Shown here one piece after another: positions 1 through 8,706 of a stretch of DNA of 45,105 nt (position 1 is its first letter; every line of letters starts with the position of its first letter). The notes beneath the pieces are model-generated. The model ran no database searches. It saw nothing but the letters and a program-made list of their open reading frames with translations, and was not told the DNA's origin. The position numbers and the translations under genes were made by a program. Source of the stretch: Gammaproteobacteria bacterium (GTDB lineage: Bacteria > Pseudomonadota > Gammaproteobacteria > Arenicellales > Poriferihabitantaceae). The stretch spans positions 1 to 45,105 of the forward strand of contig JAHEGU010000026.1 of NCBI GenBank assembly GCA_024644945.1, given 5' to 3'.

Positions 1-218
1 CAAATGAGCCATTGGATCCAGTCAAGCCATGCCGGGGTCCAGGCAACTAACGAATCCAACATGGACTGGAAAATGCGGAGTCCGAACCAGATCGCTCCGC
101 TGAATACAACCACGTTGATCAAGAGCGGCACAACCACAAACCGTCTTATCCCTTTTCTAAAGATCAGACTTCCAGCTTCGAGCACGAGACAGAGGCCATC
201 CGTAAATTTTTTCAGCAT
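1..218 (-). CDS. cysZ: CysZ-like (EI24) membrane protein, N-terminal part
   Basis: This gene runs off the left edge of the window; only the first 72 residues are present. The minus strand starts with ATG at 218, and an in-frame TGA lies a few codons upstream, which fixes the start. The visible protein has a short amphipathic N-terminus, the motif GIRRFVVVPLLIN leading into a first membrane helix, and a later PAWLDWIQWL segment. Both match the pattern of E. coli CysZ, a sulfate permease of the EI24 family in the inner membrane. Function is assigned by family only. It is read in the same direction as hemN but lies about 190 bp beyond its stop, so co-transcription is uncertain. Confidence 0.75.
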   Translation of the reverse strand, partial: MLKKFTDGLCLVLEAGSLIFRKGIRRFVVVPLLINVVVFSGAIWFGLRIFQSMLDSLVAWTPAWLDWIQWLI

Positions 219-409
219 GTCTTCAATGCTCTTTCAAAGGCAACTAAAGTCGTTATAAACAAACAGGTCTAAAATGAAAAAGTCCACTCGAAATCGATCT
301 AAGAACTTCAAGTAAGCGACAGACTGCTTTTAGATTGATTAAGATTGTGAATGTGAGGAGAAATAGGGCCGATCTGGAGGCGCAGAACCATATTCCAATG
401 GCCAGAATC

Positions 410-1834
410 TTATACGGTTTTTGAGAACCGGGTCTCTGAAGTAAGACTATGTCGATAACGATCAAATACCATCGCAATATTCCTTAGCATATAACGCCCA
501 TGCTCGGTCACACTAATGTATTCCGGCCCATAATCTACCAGTCCATCGCGGTAGAGTTTATCCAGTGCAGGTTGTTCATCGGCAAAATACAGATCAAAGT
601 CATCTTCATAGAGTGTGCGAAATGCGCGCTTATCGACGCGACCATGACACATTACATCCATGATTACCTGCTTGCGTATTTTATCATCCCTCGACAATAC
701 AACCCCTTTTCTCAACGGCAACTTTCCAGCTTTCAAATCCATGTAGTATTCGTCCAGGGTTTTGGCGTTCTGGTACATACAACCTTCCAACTCGCCAATA
801 GCGCTGACACCCATTCCAATCAGCTCACAGTCCATATGGGTTGTATAACCTTGAAAGCTCCGTCTTAAGGATCCATCCGACATCGCTTTAACCAGGGGAT
901 CGTTCGGTTTGGCAAAATGATCCATTCCAATATACACATAACCCGCAACAAGCAGCTTTTCAATCGTCAGCTTCTGCAGATCAAGGCGCGTCCGAGTATT
1001 AGGCAGATCGGACTCGTTAATCCTTTTTTGTGCCGTGAAACGTTCTGGCAGATGCGCATATTGATAAACAGATATCCGGTCTGGACTGGATTCGATAACC
1101 CGGTCCAACGTTCTGCTAAAGCTTTGTATGGTCTGCTTCGGCAGTCCGTAGATCAAATCAAAGTTAATCGAGCCAATACCGTCACTTCTCGCTTGCTCTA
1201 CAAGCTTGTTGACGGTCCGTTCATCCTGTATTCGATGCACAGCTTTCTGCACTTCTGGATCAAAATCTTGAACGCCCAGGCTAATCCGATTAAATCCGAG
1301 GCTCGCAAGATCCTGAATATAGTTGTGATCCACGGTGCGGGGATCGATTTCAATGGAATAGTCGCGGCTCGGGTCGGACACCATATAAAACTGCTCGTCC
1401 AGGCCTTCTAATATTGCCGCAATTTGCTCCACATCATAAAACGTTGGAGTACCGCCCCCGAAATGCAATTGTCTGACGGCCCGTTTTGAATCAACCAGAT
1501 CACCATAGTAGGTAATTTCTCGAAACAGATAGTCGAGGTACGTCCTTGCTTTAGATTGATTTTTTGTCACGACTTTATTACAGCCACAATAGAAACAAAG
1601 ATGGCTGCAAAAAGGTAAATGCAGGTAGAGCGAGAGATCCGCCGGAATCTCGTTTTGATTACTGATCTCCAGGTATCCTAAAAGATCATCTTCCGTAAAA
1701 TGCTCAGAAAATTCGATTACCGTAGGGTAGGAAGTGTATCTCGGTCCGGTATCTTTATATCGCCCAACCAGTCGGTCAATAAACTCCAGCTCGACGGGAG
1801 TGCGATCGGGACGAATGTTTACGATATTGGACAT
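410..1834 (-). CDS. hemN: Oxygen-independent coproporphyrinogen III dehydrogenase
   Basis: A radical-SAM enzyme that decarboxylates coproporphyrinogen III to protoporphyrinogen IX without oxygen, in the cytoplasm. The protein is 474 residues, close to E. coli HemN (457). The iron-sulfur signature CX3CX2CXC lies at Cys76, Cys80, Cys83 and Cys85 (LPFCSHLCFYCGC), followed by the SAM-binding FGGGTPTF motif; RYTSYPT near the N-terminus is also characteristic. The reading frame is open further upstream, but ATG at 1834 is preceded by a good AGGAG and gives the normal N-terminus. It follows the TauE-like gene by 31 bp and is probably the last gene of the cbb3 transcript, which fits the need for anaerobic haem supply under low oxygen. 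Confidence 0.95.
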   Translation of the reverse strand: MSNIVNIRPDRTPVELEFIDRLVGRYKDTGPRYTSYPTVIEFSEHFTEDDLLGYLEISNQNEIPADLSLYLHLPFCSHLCFYCGCNKVVTKNQSKARTYLDYLFREITYYGDLVDSKRAVRQLHFGGGTPTFYDVEQIAAILEGLDEQFYMVSDPSRDYSIEIDPRTVDHNYIQDLASLGFNRISLGVQDFDPEVQKAVHRIQDERTVNKLVEQARSDGIGSINFDLIYGLPKQTIQSFSRTLDRVIESSPDRISVYQYAHLPERFTAQKRINESDLPNTRTRLDLQKLTIEKLLVAGYVYIGMDHFAKPNDPLVKAMSDGSLRRSFQGYTTHMDCELIGMGVSAIGELEGCMYQNAKTLDEYYMDLKAGKLPLRKGVVLSRDDKIRKQVIMDVMCHGRVDKRAFRTLYEDDFDLYFADEQPALDKLYRDGLVDYGPEYISVTEHGRYMLRNIAMVFDRYRHSLTSETRFSKTV

Positions 1835-1865
1835 TTTTCTACTCCTGCTCAGTGGTGAGCCCCGC

Positions 1866-2567
1866 TCAATGATGAGCGCCGTGTAAAAAATTTGTTCCGG
1901 CAAAAACAAATACCCCAAAAAGCATTACCGCGATCCCGGCAGATCGACGCACTAAGGGTTTTGCAGCGATGTTAACACGTTCACTGGCGATGCCGATCGC
2001 CGACAGCATGGGCATGGTCCCCAAGCCAAACGCGAGCATAGCCGCAGCGCCGGTAAGTGGGTCTCCAGATGCCATCACCAGCATCAGAGCTGAATAAACC
2101 AATCCACATGGTAACCACCCCCACAACGCGCCCGCTTTCAAGGCACCCAAATAACTTGTAATGGGTAACAGGCCCCTTGTCAGCGGACTAAGCTTATTCC
2201 ATATCTTCAGTCCGAACTTTTCAATTACCGCTAGTCCATTCCACCAGCCGGCAAGGTAGAAGCCCAACGCGATCATGAAGAGCCCGCCAAGCATCTGCAT
2301 AATTGTATGCCCGACCTCCTGACCAACTAATCCGATGACGGAAACTCCTACGCTCGCGGCAACTGCGCCAGCAACTGAATAACTTAATATTCTCCCACCG
2401 TTGAACGCCATTGATGTTATCCAGGCAGAACCCAGGCTCGATCGTGATGAGATTTTTTGACCAGTATGCAGCATGGATACGATACCGCCACACATCCCGG
2501 CACAATGCAATGATCCAACCAGACCGACAACAAACGCTGTGGTTACAATGAGAGCATCGGGGTTCAT
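1866..2567 (-). CDS. TauE/SafE (DsbD_2) family membrane protein of the cbb3 cluster
   Basis: A 233-residue polytopic inner-membrane protein with about six hydrophobic segments. The N-terminal GLVGSLHCAGMCGG motif, with two cysteines inside the first helix, is typical of the DsbD_2-type 'sulfite exporter TauE/SafE' proteins that sit beside ccoGHIS in many gammaproteobacteria. The cysteines suggest thiol or metal handling, possibly copper or haem delivery to the oxidase, but this is inference. The ATG overlaps the ccoH stop codon by 4 bp, so the two are translationally coupled and it is very likely part of the cbb3 biogenesis operon. Confidence 0.85.
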   Translation of the reverse strand: MNPDALIVTTAFVVGLVGSLHCAGMCGGIVSMLHTGQKISSRSSLGSAWITSMAFNGGRILSYSVAGAVAASVGVSVIGLVGQEVGHTIMQMLGGLFMIALGFYLAGWWNGLAVIEKFGLKIWNKLSPLTRGLLPITSYLGALKAGALWGWLPCGLVYSALMLVMASGDPLTGAAAMLAFGLGTMPMLSAIGIASERVNIAAKPLVRRSAGIAVMLFGVFVFAGTNFLHGAHH

Positions 2568-3085
2568 TTTGCGTTCAAAACCACGAGGTCATTACCAGGC
2601 AGGGTTGCCTGACCATTGATGCGCCAGTTCTCAGTCTCTAATTGCACCAGCCAATGGCTCGATAAAAGTTGCTCGATACTACCCCGATAGTGATTATTGC
2701 CAAAGGCAACCAGGGTGGCTGATTGGTCGAGGCCAGCGCGAGTGCGATGCAACAGTTTGAGTTCTATTTGATCCGGGCGCTGCAATCCAGGCTCATGATC
2801 GAGAGCAGCCAGCACTTCTCCTTCGGCGCTGATTTTTACCGTGGCAGACAAATTGTAAGCATTGGCATAACTGTCACGTTCAAGCACCCGATTGATCTCC
2901 TTACCTTTTTTGTAGTAGTCGTCAGCCACCAGACCATCGAAACTTGAAATGGAAAGAAACAGCATTACAGCTCCCATTGCAACAGCAGATGCCGGTATAC
3001 CGATGACCATCCAGATCATTGGCTGACGATACCAAGGTGTTTGCACGGAGCTCTGATCAGGTTTCATTTCCATTGAGGACATCAT
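2564..3085 (-). CDS. ccoH: CcoH/FixH cbb3 oxidase assembly protein
   Basis: A 173-residue single-span protein. After a polar N-terminus there is one membrane helix at about residues 24-46, followed by the SFDGLVADDYYKKGKEIN segment, which is the hallmark of FixH/CcoH, and a periplasmic beta-rich domain. CcoH is needed for assembly or stability of the cbb3 oxidase. The gene overlaps ccoG by 4 bp upstream and the TauE-like gene by 4 bp downstream, so all three are translationally coupled. Several ATG codons cluster at the start; the one used here gives the coupled overlap. Confidence 0.92.
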   Translation of the reverse strand: MMSSMEMKPDQSSVQTPWYRQPMIWMVIGIPASAVAMGAVMLFLSISSFDGLVADDYYKKGKEINRVLERDSYANAYNLSATVKISAEGEVLAALDHEPGLQRPDQIELKLLHRTRAGLDQSATLVAFGNNHYRGSIEQLLSSHWLVQLETENWRINGQATLPGNDLVVLNAK

Positions 3086-4461
3086 CTCGGTTTAATAAAT
3101 CTTGCTGTGCTTCGACTTGTAATCGTTCCATCATCAACTGCCGTAACGGAGAATTCAATATCGGCAGAAGACTTCTTCAGTGAAACCGGGTCAATTAATA
3201 CGCCAGCCGAGAACTCCGCCACCTGCCCTGCCTTGACCACCGCAATCTGATCAAGTCTGAGCTCCAGACCGTCGATACCAGACACTTCGACGACATACTC
3301 GTGATCACGTTCCTGCTTATTGAGTATCTTAAGGTTATAAACATTTTCTACTAAACCTTCATCGGTAACACGATACAATACGTTTCGGTCACGAATAATA
3401 TCTATTCCAACAGGAGAGCGGTTCACAAGACCAACAAGCAATAACGATGTGATAACAATCAACGCCAGCGCGTAAAAAACGACGCGAGGCCTTAGTAGCT
3501 TCGTTTGCCCTTTTTCCATGGCATTTTCGGTGGTATACCTGACAAGCCCCTTGGGATAGTCCAGTTTTTCCATCACCTGATCACAGACATCCACGCACGC
3601 GGCACATCCGATACACTGATACTGAAGCCCATCGCGAATATCAATGCCGGTGGGACATACCTGGACACAAAGTTTGCAATCTACGCAGCTTCCAAGACCA
3701 AGCTCTTTTGGATCCGCTTTTCTCTTTCGATGTCCTCGAGGTTCACCACGCACCTTGTCATAGGAGATAACCAGTGTGTTGCGATCAAACATCGCGCTCT
3801 GAAACCTGGCATACGGACACATGTAAATACACACTTGCTCACGCATCCAGCCCGCATTACCATAGGTTGCGAAGCCGTAAAACAGCACCCAGAATGTTTC
3901 CCAAGGCCCGGTAGTAAAAGAAGCTATTTTTGCGCCCAGTTCCAGGATTGGCGTGAAGTACCCAACAAACGTGTATCCGGTCCAAAGTGAAAACAGAATC
4001 CATGCACCGTGCTTGAGACTCTTCAGCCAGAGTTTTCTGCCACTAAGTGGCGCTTTGTCGAGTTTGATTCGTTGATTGCGGTCACCTTCAATCTTGCGCT
4101 CTATCCACATAAACGCCTCGGTCCAAACGGTCTGCGGGCATGCATACCCGCACCACAAGCGTCCCGCCACAGCGGTGAAGAAAAACAACGATAACGCGGC
4201 CACAATCAGCAGCCCTGAAAGATAAATGAAGTCCTGGGGCCACAGCACTAAACCAAAAATGTAAAACTTGCGCGCAGGGAGATCGAACAGGATCGCCTGA
4301 CGACTATCCCACTGTATCCACGGAAGGAAATAGTAAAGCCCGAGAAGTGTCAGTACCGCAGTTACCCTGAGTCGAGCGAATAAACCGGTGACAGTGCGGG
4401 GATGAATGGTTTGTCGCTTAGCATAGAGCTCCTGCTTAAGCGAAGGCGTATCAGTACTCAT
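3082..4461 (-). CDS. ccoG: CcoG/FixG iron-sulfur cupric reductase for cbb3 maturation
   Basis: A 459-residue membrane ferredoxin. Hydrophobic segments flank a NapH/FixG-type core with CGYACP (Cys104, Cys108) and CIYMCP (Cys211, Cys215). Two ferredoxin-type [4Fe-4S] motifs follow: CVDCKLCVQVCP at Cys259/262/265/269 and CIGCAACVDVC at Cys283/286/289/293. A last membrane helix leads to a periplasmic immunoglobulin-like C-terminal domain. In other bacteria CcoG reduces Cu(II) to Cu(I) before copper is inserted into CcoN. The length and all clusters are as expected for an intact protein. It lies 14 bp after the small membrane protein gene and overlaps ccoH. Confidence 0.96.
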   Translation of the reverse strand: MSTDTPSLKQELYAKRQTIHPRTVTGLFARLRVTAVLTLLGLYYFLPWIQWDSRQAILFDLPARKFYIFGLVLWPQDFIYLSGLLIVAALSLFFFTAVAGRLWCGYACPQTVWTEAFMWIERKIEGDRNQRIKLDKAPLSGRKLWLKSLKHGAWILFSLWTGYTFVGYFTPILELGAKIASFTTGPWETFWVLFYGFATYGNAGWMREQVCIYMCPYARFQSAMFDRNTLVISYDKVRGEPRGHRKRKADPKELGLGSCVDCKLCVQVCPTGIDIRDGLQYQCIGCAACVDVCDQVMEKLDYPKGLVRYTTENAMEKGQTKLLRPRVVFYALALIVITSLLLVGLVNRSPVGIDIIRDRNVLYRVTDEGLVENVYNLKILNKQERDHEYVVEVSGIDGLELRLDQIAVVKAGQVAEFSAGVLIDPVSLKKSSADIEFSVTAVDDGTITSRSTARFIKPR

Positions 4462-4475
4462 ACGTATTGCACCTG

Positions 4476-4748
4476 TTAAGGTACCTGACTGCCCTCGTGA
4501 TTACCTGGTTCAGGTGTACACATGATAAACAAAGCCATTGCCGCGACCAGAATGCCAGCCAACCAGAGACACAAAAAAGCCAGACTGTAACCTGCAAGTC
4601 GGGAGTCGGTATGAAGGCCCACCTCGTCCATCAGGACAAACGGATCAACAAAGGCAAACAACAATGCGGTAAATACGCCGGCGAACACAAACGAAGGCCA
4701 GAGTACCGCAATAAGTACTTTCTTGCGCGACCTACCCGGTCCCGTCAT
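4476..4748 (-). CDS. Small two-helix membrane protein between ccoP and ccoG
   Basis: A 90-residue protein I do not recognise as a named family. It starts with a basic stretch (PGRSRKK), has one membrane helix at about residues 10-32, a short acidic loop, a second helix at about 53-76, and a hydrophilic tail. Both ends are presumably cytoplasmic. Its start overlaps the ccoP stop by 4 bp and its stop is 14 bp before ccoG, so it is embedded in the oxidase operon. This argues for a role in cbb3 assembly or as an accessory subunit, but nothing in the sequence shows a mechanism. Confidence 0.75.
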   Translation of the reverse strand: MTGPGRSRKKVLIAVLWPSFVFAGVFTALLFAFVDPFVLMDEVGLHTDSRLAGYSLAFLCLWLAGILVAAMALFIMCTPEPGNHEGSQVP

Positions 4749-5653
4749 TGGTTCTTGGGATCACTGATGCTGTTTAAGTACGCAACAAGAAGATGGATCT
4801 GACTATCATTTAGATGTTCATCAAACGCCGGCATTATCCCGTTCCGGCCTTTTATCAGGCTCTCTTTAATTGCACCTAGAGAACCTCCATACAGCCAGAT
4901 ATTGTCAGTCAGATTTGGGGCCCCCAGGGCTGGATTGCCTTTCGCATCCTGACCATGACAGGCTGCGCACATCGTCTGAAATTTTTGTTTACCTGACTCA
5001 ACGTATTGCGGATTTACAGGCTCTCGGGTCAGTGAATAAACATACTCAGAGACTTCATCAACCCCCGTCTCTCCTAAGACCGTAATCCACGACGGCATCG
5101 CCGCTTTTCGGCCATTATTAAGAGTTGTCTTGATCGCCGCTTCTTCGCCACCATACAGCCAGGAGTGGTCACGTAAATTGGGAAATCCAGTTGCCCCGCG
5201 GGCATCTGATCCATGGCAGGTGGCACAATTTGTCGAATAGATACGACGGGCGGTGCCCATTGCATCTCCATTTTGTGACAGCTGGTCAATAGGGGTCTCA
5301 AGATAGGCCTGGTACAAAGGAGCAAATGACGCCTCTGCTTGAGATACTTCCTTGTCATAACGAGCCTTAGACGACCACCCCAGTGCTCCGGCGAAGGTAC
5401 CCAGGCCAGGAAATAAAACCAGATACACGGCCCCGAAAATCAGAGTGATGTAAAACATATTGAGCCACCATTTCGGTAGCGGATTGTTGTACTCCTCCAG
5501 GTCTTCGTCCCAGACATGACCCATGGTTTCTTCTTTGTCGGAAATATCCCGACTGCTAGAGTTGGCCCAGATCAGGATGACACAAAAAACCAGGCCAAGC
5601 ACCGTTGGAATGGCAACATACCATGACCAGAACTCACTAGTAAAATCAGGCAT
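4745..5653 (-). CDS. ccoP: cbb3 cytochrome c oxidase subunit III (dihaem CcoP)
   Basis: A 302-residue membrane-anchored dihaem cytochrome c. There are two N-terminal helices (about 10-30 and 66-86) separated by the conserved HVWDEDLEEYNNPLPKWW loop. The periplasmic part carries CATCH at 143-147 and CAACH at 229-233, each followed by a PNL motif and a later Met-containing motif (AAMPSW and GIMPAF). CcoP passes electrons from soluble cytochromes c towards CcoO and CcoN. The start overlaps the ccoQ end by 8 bp and a usable ribosome site (AGGAGGAAG) lies within ccoQ. The length is normal for the family. Confidence 0.97.
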   Translation of the reverse strand: MPDFTSEFWSWYVAIPTVLGLVFCVILIWANSSSRDISDKEETMGHVWDEDLEEYNNPLPKWWLNMFYITLIFGAVYLVLFPGLGTFAGALGWSSKARYDKEVSQAEASFAPLYQAYLETPIDQLSQNGDAMGTARRIYSTNCATCHGSDARGATGFPNLRDHSWLYGGEEAAIKTTLNNGRKAAMPSWITVLGETGVDEVSEYVYSLTREPVNPQYVESGKQKFQTMCAACHGQDAKGNPALGAPNLTDNIWLYGGSLGAIKESLIKGRNGIMPAFDEHLNDSQIHLLVAYLNSISDPKNQ

Positions 5654-5822
5654 GGTCTTCCTCCTGTTTAGAGTTATTGGTATTCGGGTAGTCTTCGGAA
5701 TCTAGGGGAAGCCTTGATGCCTCTTCAAAGTCAGCGGTTCGCCGACCACTCCACGCCCAGACAAATATGCCAATAAAAATCGCCATCAGTAGTAGTGTCC
5801 AGAAAATATGAAACTGTGTCAT
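5646..5822 (-). CDS. ccoQ: cbb3 oxidase small subunit CcoQ
   Basis: A 58-residue protein with one membrane helix at residues 6-24 (FWTLLLMAIFIGIFVWAWS) followed by a short acidic cytoplasmic tail ending EEDHA. This size, topology and position between ccoO and ccoP are those of CcoQ/FixQ, which stabilises the core complex. The ATG at 5822 lies 10 bp after the ccoO stop; the gene overlaps ccoP by 8 bp. It is short enough to be missed by an ORF length filter. Confidence 0.93.
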   Translation of the reverse strand: MTQFHIFWTLLLMAIFIGIFVWAWSGRRTADFEEASRLPLDSEDYPNTNNSKQEEDHA

Positions 5823-5832
5823 GCTGATCCCG

Positions 5833-6444
5833 TTACCGTGTGTTTTTGATCAAGGTTCCAAGCCCTTGAAGATAGGCGATCACCGCGTCCATCTCTGACT
5901 TGCCTTCCAGTTCGGCAGCAGCTGCGGTAATTTCCTCTTCACTATAAGGGTGACCCAACAAAGATAATCCACGCATTTTGTTCTCAATCGAAGAAGCATC
6001 AATAGCCGTTTCCTCGAGCCAGGGATATGCGGGCATTATGGATTCGGGCACTACATCTCGTGGGTTGATCAGGTGGATACGGTGCCAGTCGTCGCTGTAG
6101 CGCCCTCCTACCCTGGCAAGATCCGGACCTGTTCGTTTCGACCCCCAGAGGAATGGCCGGTCATAAATAAATTCCCCCGCCACCGAGTAGTGGCCGTAAC
6201 GTTCAGTTTCTGTGCGGAATGGGCGAATCATTTGCGAATGGCATCCAACACAACCCTCTCGGATGTAAATATCTCGACCGGTTAGAGTAAGCGGACTATA
6301 TGGCTTCAGACCCTCTACGGCTTCAGTGGTTGATGTCTGAAAAAACAGTGGCACGATTTGTACCAGCCCCCCGACGCTGACAGTCAGCACCACGAGCACA
6401 ATCATCAAACCGATATTTTTTTCGACTTTTTGCTGGAGTGACAT
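5833..6444 (-). CDS. ccoO: cbb3 cytochrome c oxidase subunit II (monohaem CcoO)
   Basis: A 203-residue membrane-anchored cytochrome c. One N-terminal helix spans about residues 11-35; the haem site CVGCH is at 65-69 and is followed by [15 protein letters not shown], strongly conserved in CcoO. A Met ligand candidate is in SIMPAYPWL. It accepts electrons from CcoP and passes them to the CcoN low-spin haem b. It begins 21 bp after ccoN and is followed 10 bp later by ccoQ, the standard NOQP order. No defects are seen. Confidence 0.97.
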   Translation of the reverse strand: MSLQQKVEKNIGLMIVLVVLTVSVGGLVQIVPLFFQTSTTEAVEGLKPYSPLTLTGRDIYIREGCVGCHSQMIRPFRTETERYGHYSVAGEFIYDRPFLWGSKRTGPDLARVGGRYSDDWHRIHLINPRDVVPESIMPAYPWLEETAIDASSIENKMRGLSLLGHPYSEEEITAAAAELEGKSEMDAVIAYLQGLGTLIKNTR

Positions 6445-6465
6445 ATTAAGTGTTCCAAATATAAA

Positions 6466-7887
6466 TTAATGTGCGGGGCTCAGCACCGGCGCGCTAGCCG
6501 GTTTACCCGCACCCACTGTTTTGGCAACGTTGTATGCCATCAACAACATACCTGCGAGGTAAATAGCACCACCCAGGAATCGCACAAAGTAGTACGGCTG
6601 CATCGCGTCCACAGCTTCAACAAAACTATAAATTAGTGTTCCATCTTCATTCACAGCACGCCACATCAGACCCTGCATTACGCCGGCGATCCACATCGCC
6701 GTGATATAAAGCACAATTCCTATTGTGCTCATCCAGAAGTGCAGTTCAATTAACCTCACGCTATAAATCTCTCGGTCGTAAAGACGTGGAATCAAATAGT
6801 ACAATGCCCCTATTGAAACCATCCCCACCCAGCCCAGTGCACCAGAGTGCACGTGGCCAATTGTCCAGTCCGTATAGTGAGATAACGCGTTAACGGTCTT
6901 GATCGACATCATCGGACCTTCGAACGTAGACATTCCATAAAACGATACCGATACGATTAGGAATTTCAGTATCGGGTCAGTACGTAGTTTGTGCCATGCT
7001 CCAGACAACGTCATGATGCCATTGATCATACCTCCCCAGGATGGCGCGAGTAGCACCAGAGAGAACACCATACCGATCGACTGCGCCCAATCTGGCAATG
7101 CGGTGTAATGCAGATGGTGCGGGCCGGCCCAGATATAAGTAAAGATCAATGCCCAGAAATGAACAACCGATAAACGATACGAATAAATGGGACGGTTGGC
7201 TTGCTTGGGAATAAAGTAGTACATGATTCCGAGGAATCCAGCGGTAAGAAAAAATCCTACCGCATTGTGGCCATACCACCACTGGATCATGGCATCCTGC
7301 ACACCCGAATACACCGAATAGGATTTAAACATACCCACCGGGATGGCCAGATTGTTGAAAATATGGAGAATTGCAACAGTTAGGATAAACGCCCCGAAAA
7401 ACCAGTTCGCAACATAGATGTGTTTGACCCGCCTCTTGACAATTGTGCCAAAGAATACGATCGCATAGGACACCCAGACAACAGCAATCAGAATATCGAT
7501 AGGCCATTCAAGCTCGGCGTATTCTTTCGATGAGGTTATTCCCAGCGGAAGCGTGATCGCTGCAGAAACAATAATTAATTGCCAACCCCAAAAGGTAAAT
7601 GAAGCAAGTGCCGGTAATGCCAATGCAGTGTGACAAGTGCGCTGCACCACATAGTAAGAGGTCGCAAAAAGTGCGCTACCCCCGAATGCGAACACCACCG
7701 CGTTAGTATGCAGTGGTCTGAGGCGACCGAATGTGAGCCAGGGCGTGTCAAAATTGAGCGCGGGCCATACCATCTGCGCCGCGATCAGCACACCCACCAG
7801 CATGCCAACTATTCCCCAGAGAATAGTCACCAGAGAAAACTGACGCACAATTTTATAGTTATAAACTTCTGAACTTGTCGCATTCAT
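6466..7887 (-). CDS. ccoN: cbb3 cytochrome c oxidase catalytic subunit I
   Basis: The haem-copper oxidase core that reduces oxygen to water and pumps protons at high oxygen affinity. The 473-residue protein has about twelve membrane helices. Expected histidine motifs are visible: RPLHTNAV for low-spin haem, [10 protein letters not shown] and [13 protein letters not shown] for the copper-B site, and [10 protein letters not shown] for the two haem axial ligands. The frame is open to 7971, but ATG at 7887 gives the usual MN...[10 protein letters not shown]-terminus with an AAGG ribosome site and leaves a 55-bp gap to the upstream gene. The sequence appears intact. Confidence 0.97.
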   Translation of the reverse strand: MNATSSEVYNYKIVRQFSLVTILWGIVGMLVGVLIAAQMVWPALNFDTPWLTFGRLRPLHTNAVVFAFGGSALFATSYYVVQRTCHTALALPALASFTFWGWQLIIVSAAITLPLGITSSKEYAELEWPIDILIAVVWVSYAIVFFGTIVKRRVKHIYVANWFFGAFILTVAILHIFNNLAIPVGMFKSYSVYSGVQDAMIQWWYGHNAVGFFLTAGFLGIMYYFIPKQANRPIYSYRLSVVHFWALIFTYIWAGPHHLHYTALPDWAQSIGMVFSLVLLAPSWGGMINGIMTLSGAWHKLRTDPILKFLIVSVSFYGMSTFEGPMMSIKTVNALSHYTDWTIGHVHSGALGWVGMVSIGALYYLIPRLYDREIYSVRLIELHFWMSTIGIVLYITAMWIAGVMQGLMWRAVNEDGTLIYSFVEAVDAMQPYYFVRFLGGAIYLAGMLLMAYNVAKTVGAGKPASAPVLSPAH

Positions 7888-7942
7888 ATTATTTGTTACC
7901 TTGTTGAATGAAGGCAGAGTTAAACGGCGTGGTTTCTGTTTA

Positions 7943-8545
7943 TCAGGTGCTGAATCTTGGACCGACTCCAAATCCCCAAAGACTGACCGTGACTACAATC
8001 AAACCGACCAGTGCTACCAAGCCCAGCGCCAGTATCGCACTCGAAAACAAAAATCCTTTTTCCTTGTTGACGTCCATCATAATGGGTACACCGGTATAAA
8101 GCAGAGCAACACTATAGCCGAGGGCAGGTAGCCCAACTAAATAAATAAACCACGGCACAGGGTAAAGCAGAGTAATGCCCACCAGGTAAAGCGGCACTGC
8201 GCTGAATGCGGCCAACAGAAAACAGTCCTGTAATGGGCGATGCGAGTCATAGGTTCTCGCCATCCAGTGGATAGTTCTGGCCAGGACATACACCATTACC
8301 AACATTGCAACGAAAGAAAGAACGGAGAGCTTCAGCGCACTCGCAGTAGTCAAGGTGACGGTGTCTTCGTAGCCGACACGCCAGCCTACGACACTAGTAC
8401 CAATAAAAGCGGAAACGGCTGCGATCAGCGACAATGGCACGACATAACGTCCATAACACTGTTTGATGGACAGGCCTTCTTGTTTTACCTGCTCCCAACC
8501 TTTGGCCGGGTTAGCAAGCAGAGTTGTTATTAAGGCAGGATTCAC
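7943..8545 (-). CDS. Yip1-family (DUF1282-like) membrane protein upstream of ccoN
   Basis: A 200-residue polytopic protein with about five membrane helices. The N-terminal [15 protein letters not shown] amphipathic segment and the [21 protein letters not shown] helix are typical of bacterial Yip1/DUF1282 proteins, whose function is not established. It begins with GTG at 8545, preceded by GAGGAG within the upstream 13 bp. It is the first gene of the leftward cbb3 cluster, 55 bp before ccoN, and starts just downstream of the FNR box at 8602-8615, so it probably shares oxygen control with the oxidase. Confidence 0.85.
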   Translation of the reverse strand: MNPALITTLLANPAKGWEQVKQEGLSIKQCYGRYVVPLSLIAAVSAFIGTSVVGWRVGYEDTVTLTTASALKLSVLSFVAMLVMVYVLARTIHWMARTYDSHRPLQDCFLLAAFSAVPLYLVGITLLYPVPWFIYLVGLPALGYSVALLYTGVPIMMDVNKEKGFLFSSAILALGLVALVGLIVVTVSLWGFGVGPRFST

Positions 8546-8601
8546 AGCTTCTCCTCAAATTCCAGGTGTGCCGATGGTCTTACAACGGAAATATTATAAC
8601 C

Positions 8602-8615
8602 TTGATTCAGATCAA
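8602..8615. promoter_or_regulatory. Perfect FNR/ANR box in the ccoI / ccoN divergent region
   Basis: The sequence TTGATTCAGATCAA matches the FNR/ANR consensus TTGATNNNNATCAA at all ten defined positions. It lies between the GTG of the Yip1 gene (8545) and the ATG of ccoI (8707), so it can serve both directions. Cbb3 oxidase and ccoGHIS genes are classical FNR/ANR targets. A TATAAT on the minus strand at 8593-8598 is too close to the box for standard class II activation, so the exact promoter geometry is unclear. Confidence 0.85.
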
Positions 8616-8706
8616 CACCTCGCATTTTTTGAACAATAGCCTCAGAATCGCGCGTATTCACGACCTCTCCCCATAACACTAAAGTCGTATTGCCCCGCTC
8701 TTTTGT

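Noticed and set aside
341-354. TTGATTAAGATTGT, FNR-like half site downstream of hemN
   Set aside because: Only one half matches the consensus, and the site lies after the hemN stop.
3505-3990. Long plus-strand frame opposite ccoG
   Set aside because: Shadow of the conserved ccoG reading frame.
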